DNA of 64,000 bases from Fibrobacter succinogenes (lineage in GTDB: Bacteria > Fibrobacterota > Fibrobacteria > Fibrobacterales > Fibrobacteraceae): assembly GCA_902761355.1 (NCBI GenBank), contig CACWJY010000017.1, positions 1 through 64,000 on the forward strand, given 5' to 3'. Position 1 is the stretch's first letter. Each line of letters starts with the position of its first letter. Below, piece after piece: positions 16,907-25,151 of the stretch. The notes beneath the pieces were generated by a model, which was given only the letters and a program-made list of their open reading frames with translations, did not search any database and was not told the DNA's origin. The position numbers and the translations under genes are program-made.

Positions 16907-16981
16907 AAGCATCTCCTTATGAAAGCAATATACAATAATTTAAAGCTGATAGTACTGCTAAATCGGGTTTGCCTAAATTAA

Positions 16982-17488
16982 TTAAGCGGCTCCGCAAAGC
17001 AAACTGAAAATCTTGGCAAAAACGTTCGTTTCTTCGGTGAGGACTTCGATAACCACAAGGAGGATGGTTACGAGGACGCACAAGCCGATATAGAAGTAGA
17101 ACGATTTCTTGAAACCCTTGATTTTAAGCTTGAAGATGACCCATGCAATAACGCTCAAGATGGCGCTGAAGGTCCATGCGGCAATGGCACCGAGAGAAAT
17201 TCCCGGAATAAGGCTTACGGCGAAGGTGAGCGCGATACCGGGCATAAAGAAGAATGCGATGCAGAGAACGGAGAGCAAGGCGAATCCGACATAGTGGGCG
17301 AAGCCGCGCTCGCGCTGAACAATCACCTGCGGCTGGGTTGTGGCGGTCTGGGGTGCAGGTTCTGCAACCGGTTCGTCTATCGCAGGTTCAACAGGAGCCG
17401 TTGTTTCGACAGGGGCTTGTTCTTCTGCGTTGACCGGAGTTTCGATCTGCGGTTCCATGTTATTCTGGTTGTTCAGTTCTTCGGACAT
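16982..17488 (-). CDS. Membrane protein with acidic Pro/Gln-rich N terminus
   Basis: 168 residues. The first 60 residues are hydrophilic and acidic (repeats of EPQ, EEQAP and PVEPA). Three or four membrane segments follow (about 70-90, 92-115, 120-137, 139-158). A GGAGA ribosome site precedes the ATG. I recognise no family. It is 44 nt downstream of purU on the same strand and may be transcribed with it. Confidence 0.65.
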   Translation of the reverse strand: MSEELNNQNNMEPQIETPVNAEEQAPVETTAPVEPAIDEPVAEPAPQTATTQPQVIVQRERGFAHYVGFALLSVLCIAFFFMPGIALTFAVSLIPGISLGAIAAWTFSAILSVIAWVIFKLKIKGFKKSFYFYIGLCVLVTILLVVIEVLTEETNVFAKIFSLLCGAA

Positions 17489-17532
17489 GTTGTCTCCTTC
17501 AAAAGGTAACTATAGGTTGTCGTCGTGTAACC

Positions 17533-18378
17533 TTATAGGATAAATGTTCTGCCAGCGTAAACGAATACGCGGTGTTCGAGCCAAAGCTTGAGGGCGGCTG
17601 ACAAGGTACGCTTCTCGATATCCTTTCCGAGTTCTACCAGTTCTTCGATGCTGGCGGTTTCGGGCACGCGCTGGATATCCTGACAAATGATGGGCCCCTG
17701 GTCCAAGTCTTCGGTGGCAAAGTGAGCTGTTGCACCGATAATCTTTACGCCCTTGTGCCATGCCTGGTGGTAGGGCTTTGCCCCCTTGAAGGCCGGGAGG
17801 AATCCGTGGTGAATATTGATAATGCGGTACTTGAATTCTTCGGTAAATGCTTCGCTCAAAATCTGCATGTAGCGGGCGAGGACCACGGTGTCGGTCTTGG
17901 TCTCGGCGATGATTTCGCGGAAACGGTTCTCGGGAATGCTCTTGTCGGGGTTAGACGGCACGTAGTAGAACGGAACGCCAAAGGTGCCGCCCACGGGACC
18001 CAGGTCGGGATGGTTGCCGACAATGCAGCTGAATTCGCAGGGGAGGTCTCCGTCGCGCCTTTTGAGCAAAAGGTCGTAAAGGCAGTGGTCCGTCTTGGAG
18101 ACGAAGATGGCTACACGTTCGATTTTGGTGGTATCGAAAAGTTTCCAGTTTAACTGGAGGTGCCCTTCTAAGGTCTGAAGGTGCTTGCGGACTTCTTCGA
18201 TATTTTCGGAATCTGCTTCAAAAACGGCACGGAGAAAGAATGTTTCAATGTCTTTTGCCGTATGCTGCTGTAAATCGACAATGTTGGCGCCTGCCTTGGC
18301 GAGCACCTGAGTAGTTCCGGCAATAAGGCCCTTTTGGTCGGGGCAATGGATCTGCAAAATATAACGAGTAATAGCCAT
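17533..18378 (-). CDS. purU: Formyltetrahydrofolate deformylase
   Basis: 281 residues. An N-terminal ACT domain (RYILQIHCPDQKGLIAGTTQVLAKAG) precedes a formyltransferase fold with INIHHGFLPAFKGA and TAHFATEDLDQGPII, which hold the active-site Asn, His and Asp of the family. The enzyme hydrolyses 10-formyl-THF to formate and THF, balancing one-carbon pools or feeding formate to PurT. No other folate genes are near. Confidence 0.92.
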   Translation of the reverse strand: MAITRYILQIHCPDQKGLIAGTTQVLAKAGANIVDLQQHTAKDIETFFLRAVFEADSENIEEVRKHLQTLEGHLQLNWKLFDTTKIERVAIFVSKTDHCLYDLLLKRRDGDLPCEFSCIVGNHPDLGPVGGTFGVPFYYVPSNPDKSIPENRFREIIAETKTDTVVLARYMQILSEAFTEEFKYRIINIHHGFLPAFKGAKPYHQAWHKGVKIIGATAHFATEDLDQGPIICQDIQRVPETASIEELVELGKDIEKRTLSAALKLWLEHRVFVYAGRTFIL

Positions 18379-18411
18379 AGCCCAAAATTATAAAAATGCG
18401 GGAAAATCTAC

Positions 18412-18441
18412 TTGTATCCAAGATAAAATATTCTACTTTTG
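18412..18441 (+). promoter_or_regulatory. Bacteroidota-type promoter of the 18470 FISUMP gene
   Basis: TTG (18412-18414), 19 nt, TACTTTTG (18434-18441). This is a complete TTG-N19-TAnnTTTG match in the gap between two divergent genes, 28 nt before the ATG; GAAGGA lies in between as a possible ribosome site. Confidence 0.6.
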
Positions 18442-18469
18442 AGGTGAAATTTATTTTAGAGAAGGAAAA

Positions 18470-19585
18470 ATGAAACATAAACTCTCTCTCAAGTCTGCAT
18501 TTATCTTGGCCTGCGGCCTGGCTGCCGTTCAGTCGTTTGCGATTCCCCAAAAGACATGGGATGCTATTTATAATGCCGAAGGTGAAGGCGATTATGCCGC
18601 TGCCAAAATCGAAGGCAATATCCGTTTTGGAAAGTACACGCACTACAAGGAAGTTCAGCCTGTTTCTTTCAAGGTGAATGACAGTCTGTTTGTGTTCTCT
18701 GTTGCGGGTAACATGACGGTTCCCTCGGACAAGATTGAAAAGGAACGCTTTTACGAAAAGTGCAACGAGACCATGGAAGCTTGGGTCTCTTACTTTAACA
18801 AGCCGCGCACTTTTGGCAACGAAGATTTGATTATCAATATTGCCGGTGTTGACTTGGCTTGCGGTGATGAACTTTTTGCCGTGGGTGATTTGAGAATCAA
18901 GTTTGCAAATGCTAAGGCTCAGGAGGCCTGGGTCAAGGAATTAGAAGGCCGCGAAAAATACAGACGTGAACAGGTGGTAGAATACCGCCGTTCTGAACAG
19001 GAACACCGTGCCTCGCTTCGCGACGTGTCGGGTATGGTCAAGGATCCGCGTGATGGTCAGGTCTACCGTACGATCAAGGTGGAAGGTCGCGAATGGTTTG
19101 CCCAGAATGTGAACTACAATGTCGAAGGTCATTCTTGGTGCTACGAAGACAAGGAAAACTACTGCGCTCGTGGTGGCCGCTTGTATGACTTGGAAGGTGC
19201 CCGCAAGGCATGCCCCGAGGGCTGGCATCTACCGCGTGACCGCGAATGGATGGACTTGCTGACGGGCCTTACCCATTGCTACGATGGTGTGGACAAGTGC
19301 GAAAAGTTTGCCAACAAGATGAAGGCTACCACCGGTTGGCAGGGCGGTGGCGGTACTGATGAATACGGCTTCTCCATTTTCTCTTCGGGTTACCGCAAGA
19401 TGGTGGGTAAGTCCATTGTCCGCTATGAAGACATGGGTGAATATGCTGGTTTCTGGTCTGCACAGAATGGCCGTAACGAAACCATCTGGATTTGGGCCAT
19501 GGGCCGTATGAGCGACCAGATGGTGCGTCAGCTGGTGCCGAGCAAGAACAACGCCTACTCGGTCCGCTGCATTAACGGTAACTAG
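18470..19585 (+). CDS. Secreted FISUMP-domain protein
   Basis: 371 residues. A signal peptide (MKHKLSLKSAFILACGLAAVQSFA) is followed by a roughly 160-residue domain of unknown type and a Lys/Arg/Glu-rich helical stretch. The FISUMP domain starts near residue 185 (DPRDGQVYRTIKVEGREWF) and holds GGRLYDLEGARKACPEGWHLP and the ending AYSVRCI. Unlike the two FISUMP proteins at the start of the window, it has no Ser-rich linker and no lipobox, so it should be periplasmic or released. It has its own promoter and a strong bidirectional terminator. Confidence 0.82.
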   Translation: MKHKLSLKSAFILACGLAAVQSFAIPQKTWDAIYNAEGEGDYAAAKIEGNIRFGKYTHYKEVQPVSFKVNDSLFVFSVAGNMTVPSDKIEKERFYEKCNETMEAWVSYFNKPRTFGNEDLIINIAGVDLACGDELFAVGDLRIKFANAKAQEAWVKELEGREKYRREQVVEYRRSEQEHRASLRDVSGMVKDPRDGQVYRTIKVEGREWFAQNVNYNVEGHSWCYEDKENYCARGGRLYDLEGARKACPEGWHLPRDREWMDLLTGLTHCYDGVDKCEKFANKMKATTGWQGGGGTDEYGFSIFSSGYRKMVGKSIVRYEDMGEYAGFWSAQNGRNETIWIWAMGRMSDQMVRQLVPSKNNAYSVRCINGN

Positions 19586-19606
19586 TTTATAGCGCTGAAC
19601 GCAAAA

Positions 19607-19634
19607 AAAGAGAGCTTGAAAAGCTCTCTTTTTT
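19607..19634. terminator. Bidirectional terminator between the FISUMP gene and argS
   Basis: AAAGAGAGCTT (19607-19617), loop GAA, AAGCTCTCTTT (19621-19631), with an A tract on the left and a T tract on the right. The 11-bp stem can serve the FISUMP gene on the plus strand and argS on the minus strand. Confidence 0.88.
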
Positions 19635-19685
19635 ATATACATCAAAATGCGTCGCGCCTAAGGTCTAACTAAGGCGCGGTGTATT

Positions 19686-21398
19686 TTACATCTGGCGAAT
19701 TGGGAAAAGTCCGAGCAAGTCGAGCACGTTCTCGAGCACGATCTGTGTGGCCTGAACCAGGAACAGGCGGGACTTTTCTTCGGCGCTGCCGAGCACGCGG
19801 TCTTCGTGGATGAACTTGTGTGCGGCTTCTGCAATTTCCAAGGCATACTGGGCGAGTACGCTCGGTTCATCACCGGCGACAGCATCCAGAATCTTTTTGC
19901 CCTTCTTCGACAGGATGTTGATGAGGCTGTAAGCGGCATCGTCACCGAGCTGGGCCATGTCCACATCGGCAATGTTCACCGTGTAGCCGGCCTTGCGCAT
20001 GATGCTGCAAAGACGCACGTGGGCGTTCTGCACATACGGACCGGTATCGCCTTCGAAACTCATCACGGCATCCCAATCGAAACGCACGTCCTTCAGGCGG
20101 CTATTCTTCAGGTCGTTGAAGGTGAGCGCGGAAATACCGATCTGGCGAGCGATAAGTTCCTTGTTTTCGAGTTCCGGATTCTTTGCGTCGATGAATTCAA
20201 GAATTTTCTTCTGGGCGGCTTCAATCACGTCGCGCAACAGGCTTGCGGTACCCGTACGTGTCTTACCTTTTTCCCATTTGCCGTCGACCAGCTGCAGGAT
20301 CACGCCGAACGGAATGTGGTACATGTCCTTGTACCATTCGCGGCCCATCTTCTTGAGCACGTGGAAAACCTGCTTGAAGTGGAGCGCCTGTCCGAGGTCC
20401 ACCACATAAAGGCACTTGTCAAAGTTGTATTCCTTCTTGCGGTAGCAGGCGGCGGCGAGGTCGCGGGTTGCGTACAACGTAGAACCATCGCTCTTGCGGA
20501 TCAGGCAGGGGTTCAAGTCAAATTCATCGAGCATCACCACGTCCAGATCCTGGCTCTTCACCATCAAATTCTTTTCGCGGAGTTCGTCGAGAATCGCGGG
20601 AATCTTGTCTTCGAAGAAGGATTCGCCGGTGTAGTGGTCAAAGCCAACGCCCATCATGTCATAGATGCGCATGAGTTCCTTGAGTGTAGCCGCACGGAAG
20701 GCTGTCCAAAGCTTGCGGTAGAACTCGTCGCCCTGTTCGAGCTTGGTGAATGCAGCGCGTGCTTCGTCTTCGAGACCGGGTTCTTCTTTGCTTGCCTTGG
20801 AGAAGGCGGCGTAAAGGATGTTGAGTTCCTTCACGGTCAGGCTGTCGAGCGTGGCATCGTCTGTCGGACGCTTTTCGCGGAGATACATCACGATGAGCTT
20901 ACCGAAAGCGGTGCCCCAGTCGCCGAGGTGGTTGATGCGTTCTACCTTGTAGCCAGCGGCCTTGTAGATGCGGGAAAGCGAGTTTCCGATCATCGTCGAA
21001 CGCAGGTGGTGGAAGGCGAGTTCCTTACCGATGTTCGGGGAGCTGAAGTCGATGCAAACGACCTTGCCGTTCGATGCGGCGTGGCCGTATTCGAGACCCT
21101 TTGCGGCGATTTCTTCGAGCGTAGACTTCGCGAGGAAACTACGGTCGATAAAGAAGTTCAGGTAACCGTTCACGGCTTCGACCTTCGAAAGACCGGCCGG
21201 GAGCTTCACCTGTGCGGCGAGGTCTTCAGCGATCATCTTCGGGGCCTTGCGCATCACCTTGGCGAGCGAGAAGCACGGAATGGTGAAGTTGCCGTGCGTG
21301 GTATCAGGCGGCACGGAGATAAGCTTGAGGGCGGCTTCCTTTTCGAAGGAACCGGTAGCGGCGAGCGCTTCTGCGATTTCTTGCTCAAACGAGTTCAT
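19686..21398 (-). CDS. argS: Arginyl-tRNA synthetase
   Basis: 570 residues, class I, joining arginine to tRNA-Arg in the cytosol. The signature SPNIGKELAFHHLRST (about 120-135) is present, but the HIGH-type element (usually HxGH) reads AFHH. The catalytic loop in place of KMSKS is GKTRTGTASLL, and the C-terminal DALR anticodon-binding domain contains DTGPYVQNAHVR. Its start overlaps the end of rsfS by 14 bases. A large open frame on the opposite strand (19806-21608) is a shadow of codon bias. Confidence 0.95.
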   Translation of the reverse strand: MNSFEQEIAEALAATGSFEKEAALKLISVPPDTTHGNFTIPCFSLAKVMRKAPKMIAEDLAAQVKLPAGLSKVEAVNGYLNFFIDRSFLAKSTLEEIAAKGLEYGHAASNGKVVCIDFSSPNIGKELAFHHLRSTMIGNSLSRIYKAAGYKVERINHLGDWGTAFGKLIVMYLREKRPTDDATLDSLTVKELNILYAAFSKASKEEPGLEDEARAAFTKLEQGDEFYRKLWTAFRAATLKELMRIYDMMGVGFDHYTGESFFEDKIPAILDELREKNLMVKSQDLDVVMLDEFDLNPCLIRKSDGSTLYATRDLAAACYRKKEYNFDKCLYVVDLGQALHFKQVFHVLKKMGREWYKDMYHIPFGVILQLVDGKWEKGKTRTGTASLLRDVIEAAQKKILEFIDAKNPELENKELIARQIGISALTFNDLKNSRLKDVRFDWDAVMSFEGDTGPYVQNAHVRLCSIMRKAGYTVNIADVDMAQLGDDAAYSLINILSKKGKKILDAVAGDEPSVLAQYALEIAEAAHKFIHEDRVLGSAEEKSRLFLVQATQIVLENVLDLLGLFPIRQM

Positions 21399-21798
21399 TG
21401 TCGTCGGCCTTCTTGTCGGTGGTCTTTACAAAGTCATTTTCGTCGAGTTCCACGATCTTGCCGTCGGCGTACAGACGGTCGAGCGAAATCTCGTTACGCT
21501 TTTCTTCTTCGAACAGGTGAACCATCAGGTCGAGGCCCGCGTCGAACACAGCCCAACGCACGCCTTCCTTGTATTCCACGCCCACGGAGGGGAGCTTGTT
21601 CGCCTTGAATTCCTTGCGGAGTTCGTTCAGAATGGCCTGCATCTGGGCTTCGCTTTCGCAGGTTGCCACAAGGAAATAATCCGTGACATCCTTGATGCCG
21701 CGCAGGTCAATCAGCTGCACGTTCTGGGCGCGCAGCTCAAACAAAATGCTTGCGCCCATTTGGACGGACTGGGGAAGTTCTTGCTTATTCGTTGTCAT
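21385..21798 (-). CDS. rsfS: Ribosomal silencing factor RsfS
   Basis: 137 residues. The family core is DLRGIKDVTDYFLVATCESEAQMQAI, followed by GVRWAVFDAGLDLMVHLFEEEKR (canonical W..lD.gdvvVHiF). RsfS binds ribosomal protein uL14 and keeps the subunits apart during starvation. It carries an acidic C-terminal tail. It overlaps both neighbours by 14 bases (LytR_C gene upstream, argS downstream), so the three genes are almost certainly one operon. Confidence 0.92.
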   Translation of the reverse strand: MTTNKQELPQSVQMGASILFELRAQNVQLIDLRGIKDVTDYFLVATCESEAQMQAILNELRKEFKANKLPSVGVEYKEGVRWAVFDAGLDLMVHLFEEEKRNEISLDRLYADGKIVELDENDFVKTTDKKADDNELV

Positions 21799-22237
21799 CT
21801 GTTTCTCCCTGTTCGGGTTCTATGATTTGTTCAAAGTCTTTTCCGATGTAGACGGCTGCGTCTACGACGGCTCTGCTACTGTGTACCACGAGCACGTTCT
21901 TGGTCTTTAGGGCGCGGGCGAGAGCATCGGCTCCTTCCCATTCGGGGTTTCGCAGCACGAGTACGGTCTCGTTGTAATTTTGTAGGCGGTCATTACGTGA
22001 ACTGACGATGTCGAAACCGTTTTCGCGCAGATAAGAACGCATTTTGGCTGCAGCTCCCTGCATTCCACAACTGTTCAGCACTTCGACATCGCCCTTGTAG
22101 GTTCGTTTGACCTTTACGACTGGCGCCTTTTTTTGTTCTTCTTCGCAACCTAAAGCAGCCATTGCAAATAACAACAGCGTGACCACGGTCAGGATGGCTG
22201 AAATAATGCGGTATGCTTTAGAAATGCTATGGTACAT
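21785..22237 (-). CDS. Membrane-anchored LytR C-terminal-domain protein
   Basis: 150 residues. A hydrophobic N-terminal segment (about 11-28) ends in AALGCEEE, which may be a lipobox of imperfect form or just an anchor. The rest is a LytR_C fold: VEVLNSCGMQGAAAKMRSYLRENGFDI, VLVLRNPEWEGADALARALK. In LytR-CpsA-Psr proteins this domain accompanies wall-polymer transferases; here it stands alone. In several bacterial groups a gene of this kind sits before rsfS, as here. Its function is unknown. Confidence 0.75.
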   Translation of the reverse strand: MYHSISKAYRIISAILTVVTLLLFAMAALGCEEEQKKAPVVKVKRTYKGDVEVLNSCGMQGAAAKMRSYLRENGFDIVSSRNDRLQNYNETVLVLRNPEWEGADALARALKTKNVLVVHSSRAVVDAAVYIGKDFEQIIEPEQGETDDNE

Positions 22238-22278
22238 TCGTTAATACAAATGTAGAAAAATCGAATGATTTGTTCGGG

Positions 22279-22896
22279 CTAGCGGCAGTAATAGGGAGTT
22301 CTCCAGGGGCACCCGTAATAATAACCATGTGGTCCGTAAGCTTTGAATGCATCGTTGCCGTTTACGAACATGAGCCTAAAGCTCATGTTGTCGTTGGGTT
22401 TGTATTCTAATGTTATGTCTGGAATGACCACGTCAACATTGCCTTGCCGCACGTCCTCTTTGGCAATCGGTGTGCCAAAACGGAAATTCGAGTACAGTGG
22501 CATCCAGAGGCCTACGTTTGCATACAAGTGAAGTTCCGGTGAAAATTCGTAGGCGAGGTGTGCCATGTAGCTTTGCTGGGCGAAGGTTCCGAAGGAGCCT
22601 CCCATAAAGCTTACTGAATAGGTATAGGCGACTTTTAGTGCGGGGTCGAAAGTCTCGTGCCGTACTAGGCGCTCGGGGTCGAAATGTTCGCGGTTCCAGG
22701 GAATTCCGTCGTCAGGGACGACGTAGACCGTGTCGATGATGGTGTCTTTCGGGGCTGCAACAGTGGTCGATGAGTTTGCCTTTGCAGCAACGGAGTCTTT
22801 TTGAACGGTCGTGGCAATAGCGGAATCGGCCTTCGCTGGATTTTCTGCGAAAGCTAAAACTGCCAAAATCATCATCAAAAACGGCATTAACCGCAT
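22279..22896 (-). CDS. Secreted protein, probably outer-membrane beta-barrel-like
   Basis: 205 residues. A signal peptide (MRLMPFLMMILAVLAFAENPAKA) is followed by an Ala/Thr/Asp-rich spacer and a region of amphipathic strands (AYTYSVSFMGGSFGTFAQQSY, LAYEFSPELHLYANVGLW, ITLEYKPNDNMSFRLMFV). That alternation with aromatic girdles suggests a small outer-membrane barrel. The Tyr/Gly-rich C terminus (GPHGYYYGCPWRTPYYCR) is unusual and does not end in the normal barrel signal. I do not recognise the family. Confidence 0.6.
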   Translation of the reverse strand: MRLMPFLMMILAVLAFAENPAKADSAIATTVQKDSVAAKANSSTTVAAPKDTIIDTVYVVPDDGIPWNREHFDPERLVRHETFDPALKVAYTYSVSFMGGSFGTFAQQSYMAHLAYEFSPELHLYANVGLWMPLYSNFRFGTPIAKEDVRQGNVDVVIPDITLEYKPNDNMSFRLMFVNGNDAFKAYGPHGYYYGCPWRTPYYCR

Positions 22897-22927
22897 GCTT
22901 AGAATATAGCAATTATGGAGAATCGAG

Positions 22928-23275
22928 TTAAACGATTTCGTTCTTGGCGTTCACGTGGACCACGGTGGGTTTCCACGTTTTGGCTTCTTCCTCGCTCATG
23001 GTGGCGTATGCCACGATAATCACGAGGTCGCCCGGCTGAACAAGCCTTGCGGCGGCACCATTCAGGCAGATAACGCCCGAACCTGCTGGACCTTCGATCA
23101 CGTACGTATCGAGGCGAGAACCGTTGTTCACGTCAAGTACGCCGACTTTTTCGAAGGGGAGGATGTTTGCTGCATCCATCAAATCGCGTGCAATAGTAAT
23201 CGATCCCTCATAGTTGAGGTTTGCGTCGGTTACAGTTGCGCGATGAATTTTGCTTTTGAGTAATTCTAGCTGCAT
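22928..23275 (-). CDS. panD: Aspartate 1-decarboxylase (pyruvoyl-dependent)
   Basis: 115 residues from [20 protein letters not shown]; a longer frame to 23425 has no family similarity in its first 50 residues and overlaps the upstream gene. The self-cleavage site Gly24-Ser25 lies in YEGSITI, so Ser25 becomes the pyruvoyl group. The enzyme makes beta-alanine from aspartate for pantothenate and CoA synthesis. The rest ([39 protein letters not shown]) is standard. It follows the 23283-24026 gene closely. Confidence 0.95.
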   Translation of the reverse strand: MQLELLKSKIHRATVTDANLNYEGSITIARDLMDAANILPFEKVGVLDVNNGSRLDTYVIEGPAGSGVICLNGAAARLVQPGDLVIIVAYATMSEEEAKTWKPTVVHVNAKNEIV

Positions 23276-23282
23276 GATGCGC

Positions 23283-24026
23283 TTAGAATTTGACATTGAA
23301 GAATCCAGCAACGCCCTTTTCAGGAGTGGGGAGGATTCCGTAGCTGAAACGGTTTGCGTCCGGATTGCTATCCCATTGGGTGCTGAAGAACGCGTCGGCA
23401 AAAGACCAAATGTGTGCGCCGGCAACGAAAATCAGGCCATACCACCAAGCGCTATTGTCATCAACCTTGAGATAAACGGTTGCACCAACGCTTGCTACCC
23501 AAAGAACATCGATCCAAATCGCTTTCATGGACTGGTTCGTTTTCCACTGATAGAGGGAAGGAACCAACAAAGAGAGATATGCGTAGCTTTGATCGCCAGA
23601 ACGATTGCGGTAGGAGCGGTCGATGTCTGCATCTTCGAGACCGCCAGAACGCTGGGCAATCCATTCTTCTTCAGAAACGCCGAGCTTTTCCCACGGCTTT
23701 TGAATGTATTCGGAGGGGCGAATTCCCATTTCGACGAGACTGGTCAACTTGTCTCTAGAAATGCCTTCTTGTTTGGCCTGCTGGAATTCCCACTGGGTAA
23801 GGCCCATTTCTTCGTAGTTGAAACCCTGCCATTCGTCGCCAGAAGCTTTTGCTTCTCCGACCTTGGTTTCTTGTTCTTCGCCGTCGTTATCGGCAAAGGC
23901 ATCGTCGGCTTCGGCTTCGGACGCACCGTAGGAATAGGACTCTTCGGAAGATTCGTCATCGAACTGGGCGAACGCAATGGAGCCGCACAGCAACACTGTA
24001 GAGAGAATCTTGCACCAATTCGCCAT
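23283..24026 (-). CDS. Exported membrane protein of unknown function
   Basis: 247 residues from [25 protein letters not shown] lies 9 nt before this ATG, while the ATG at 24035 has no room for a site. A signal peptide is followed by an acidic region ([18 protein letters not shown]), a helical Glu/Trp-rich part with two related segments ([16 protein letters not shown] and [14 protein letters not shown]), and two or three membrane segments around 155-210. No family is recognised. It lies 7 nt upstream of panD; a shared transcript is likely. Confidence 0.6.
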   Translation of the reverse strand: MANWCKILSTVLLCGSIAFAQFDDESSEESYSYGASEAEADDAFADNDGEEQETKVGEAKASGDEWQGFNYEEMGLTQWEFQQAKQEGISRDKLTSLVEMGIRPSEYIQKPWEKLGVSEEEWIAQRSGGLEDADIDRSYRNRSGDQSYAYLSLLVPSLYQWKTNQSMKAIWIDVLWVASVGATVYLKVDDNSAWWYGLIFVAGAHIWSFADAFFSTQWDSNPDANRFSYGILPTPEKGVAGFFNVKF

Positions 24027-24049
24027 CAATTTCATCCTTCAATTTGTAG

Positions 24050-24133
24050 TGCCGGGGGAGGGAATCGAACCCTCACACTCTCGCGAGTACCGGATTTTGA
24101 GTCCGGCGCGTCTACCAATTTCACCACCCCGGC
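24050..24133 (-). tRNA. tRNA-Leu (anticodon CAA)
   Basis: An 84-nt cloverleaf on the minus strand. The acceptor GCCGGGG (24133-24127) pairs with CCCCGGC (24057-24051), with discriminator A at 24050. The D arm holds TGGTAGACG, the anticodon stem CCGGA/TCCGG closes the loop CTCAAAA with anticodon CAA, the long class II variable arm is TACTCGCGAGAGTG-like, and the T arm has GGTTCGATTCC. CCA is not encoded. It reads the UUG codon. Confidence 0.95.
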
Positions 24134-24145
24134 TAGGGGTACGCA

Positions 24146-24176
24146 CAAATATAGAACACTTTTTGATTTTTTGCAG
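24146..24176 (-). promoter_or_regulatory. Promoter-like element of tRNA-Leu
   Basis: On the minus strand TATATTTG (24153-24146) lies 12 nt before the mature tRNA end, with CTG instead of TTG 20 nt further upstream (24174-24176). The -7 box is a full TAnnTTTG match. Confidence 0.5.
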
Positions 24177-24212
24177 GGTAAATTGGCGAAAAATACCCAT
24201 TTTTGTGCAAAT

Positions 24213-25100
24213 TTACTTTTTCAAGAGGGGCTGGTACTCGATTTTTAAAGGGACAAGCTTTGTTGCAGCGTAGTCGACAGCCTGTTCTTTTGTGTCAAAA
24301 CGGCCTGTTTGTACCAGATAAAGGATTTTTTCGCCACGAGGCATTTCGATAATGGTGCTCGTGATTTTTTGTTTTTTAAGGTTTGTAACCAGAAGGTCTG
24401 CGTTGGACTTTGTTCCGAACGCTCCTAATTGGAGGGTCCAATATTCCGCAGTAGTGGTTGCAGGTGCGGCTGCAGCCGGTGCTGCAGTGGCTGGGGTGGG
24501 AGCAGGGATGGGAGCGGCTTTAGGCTGTTCCTTGGGCTGTTCGGCCGGTTTAGCTTGTTCAACCACCGGAGCCGGTTCGGGAGTTGCGGGGGGCAATGGT
24601 TGCTGTACTGCTGGTGCCGGTTGCGTTACCGCAGTGGTCTTAGCCTGCATGGCGGCTTGGATTGCCTTTAATGAATCGGGGTTGTTTAGCAGGTCGCAGC
24701 GGTCGTTGAGTTCGTTCGACTTAACTTTGGCTTTGATGGCCTGACAGACTTTCTGGAGAACAACGGCTTGGTGCGGGTGTGATGTTTCGATTGCGTGAAT
24801 CAAGTCTTCGGCGGCCTTGTCGAACTTGCCCAGGTAAAGCCTGAACTGGGCGCTCGTCATCATGAGGTCGGCGTAGATGGCACGCTGCGGGTTGGTCGTC
24901 TGGATAAGGCTGTCGAGGCGCTTGCCTGCAAAACATTCGGCGCGTACGGAATCGGGTTCTTTGGGACAGGCTGCTTCATAAGCGGAGGCGGCTTCTTGCC
25001 ACTTGCCTGCAACGTAGGCCTTCTGTGCGTCGGCAAGGGTCTGCGCGAACAGATTTGTGCAGAAAAATGTGGATAAAATAATGAGTAGTTTCGTCTTCAT
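24213..25100 (-). CDS. Exported SPOR-domain protein
   Basis: 295 residues. A signal peptide (MKTKLLIILSTFFCTNLFA) is followed by a TPR-like helical part (20-150), a Pro/Ala/Glu-rich linker (155-215) and a C-terminal SPOR domain (YWTLQLGAFGTKSNADLLVTNL and onward, with YLVQTGRFDTKEQAVDYA). SPOR domains bind peptidoglycan strands lacking stem peptides and often bring proteins to the division site. The tRNA-Leu gene lies downstream on the same strand. Confidence 0.82.
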   Translation of the reverse strand: MKTKLLIILSTFFCTNLFAQTLADAQKAYVAGKWQEAASAYEAACPKEPDSVRAECFAGKRLDSLIQTTNPQRAIYADLMMTSAQFRLYLGKFDKAAEDLIHAIETSHPHQAVVLQKVCQAIKAKVKSNELNDRCDLLNNPDSLKAIQAAMQAKTTAVTQPAPAVQQPLPPATPEPAPVVEQAKPAEQPKEQPKAAPIPAPTPATAAPAAAAPATTTAEYWTLQLGAFGTKSNADLLVTNLKKQKITSTIIEMPRGEKILYLVQTGRFDTKEQAVDYAATKLVPLKIEYQPLLKK

Positions 25101-25123
25101 TTTTTTACTTCAAATTTCTAATT

Positions 25124-25151
25124 CCGAACTCCGAATTCCGAAATCCGAACT
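25124..25151. repeat. Four 7-bp tandem units (CCGAAnn)
   Basis: CCGAACT, CCGAATT, CCGAAAT and CCGAACT follow each other at 25124, 25131, 25138 and 25145. They fill most of the gap between the start of the SPOR gene and the stop codon of miaB. Confidence 0.85.

Noticed and set aside
19806..21608. 600-residue open frame on the plus strand opposite argS
   Set aside because: It mirrors argS exactly and has no family similarity; strong third-position bias keeps the opposite frame open.
23276..23425. 50-residue extension of PanD
   Set aside because: PanD has a strongly fixed N terminus and length; the extension overlaps the next gene.
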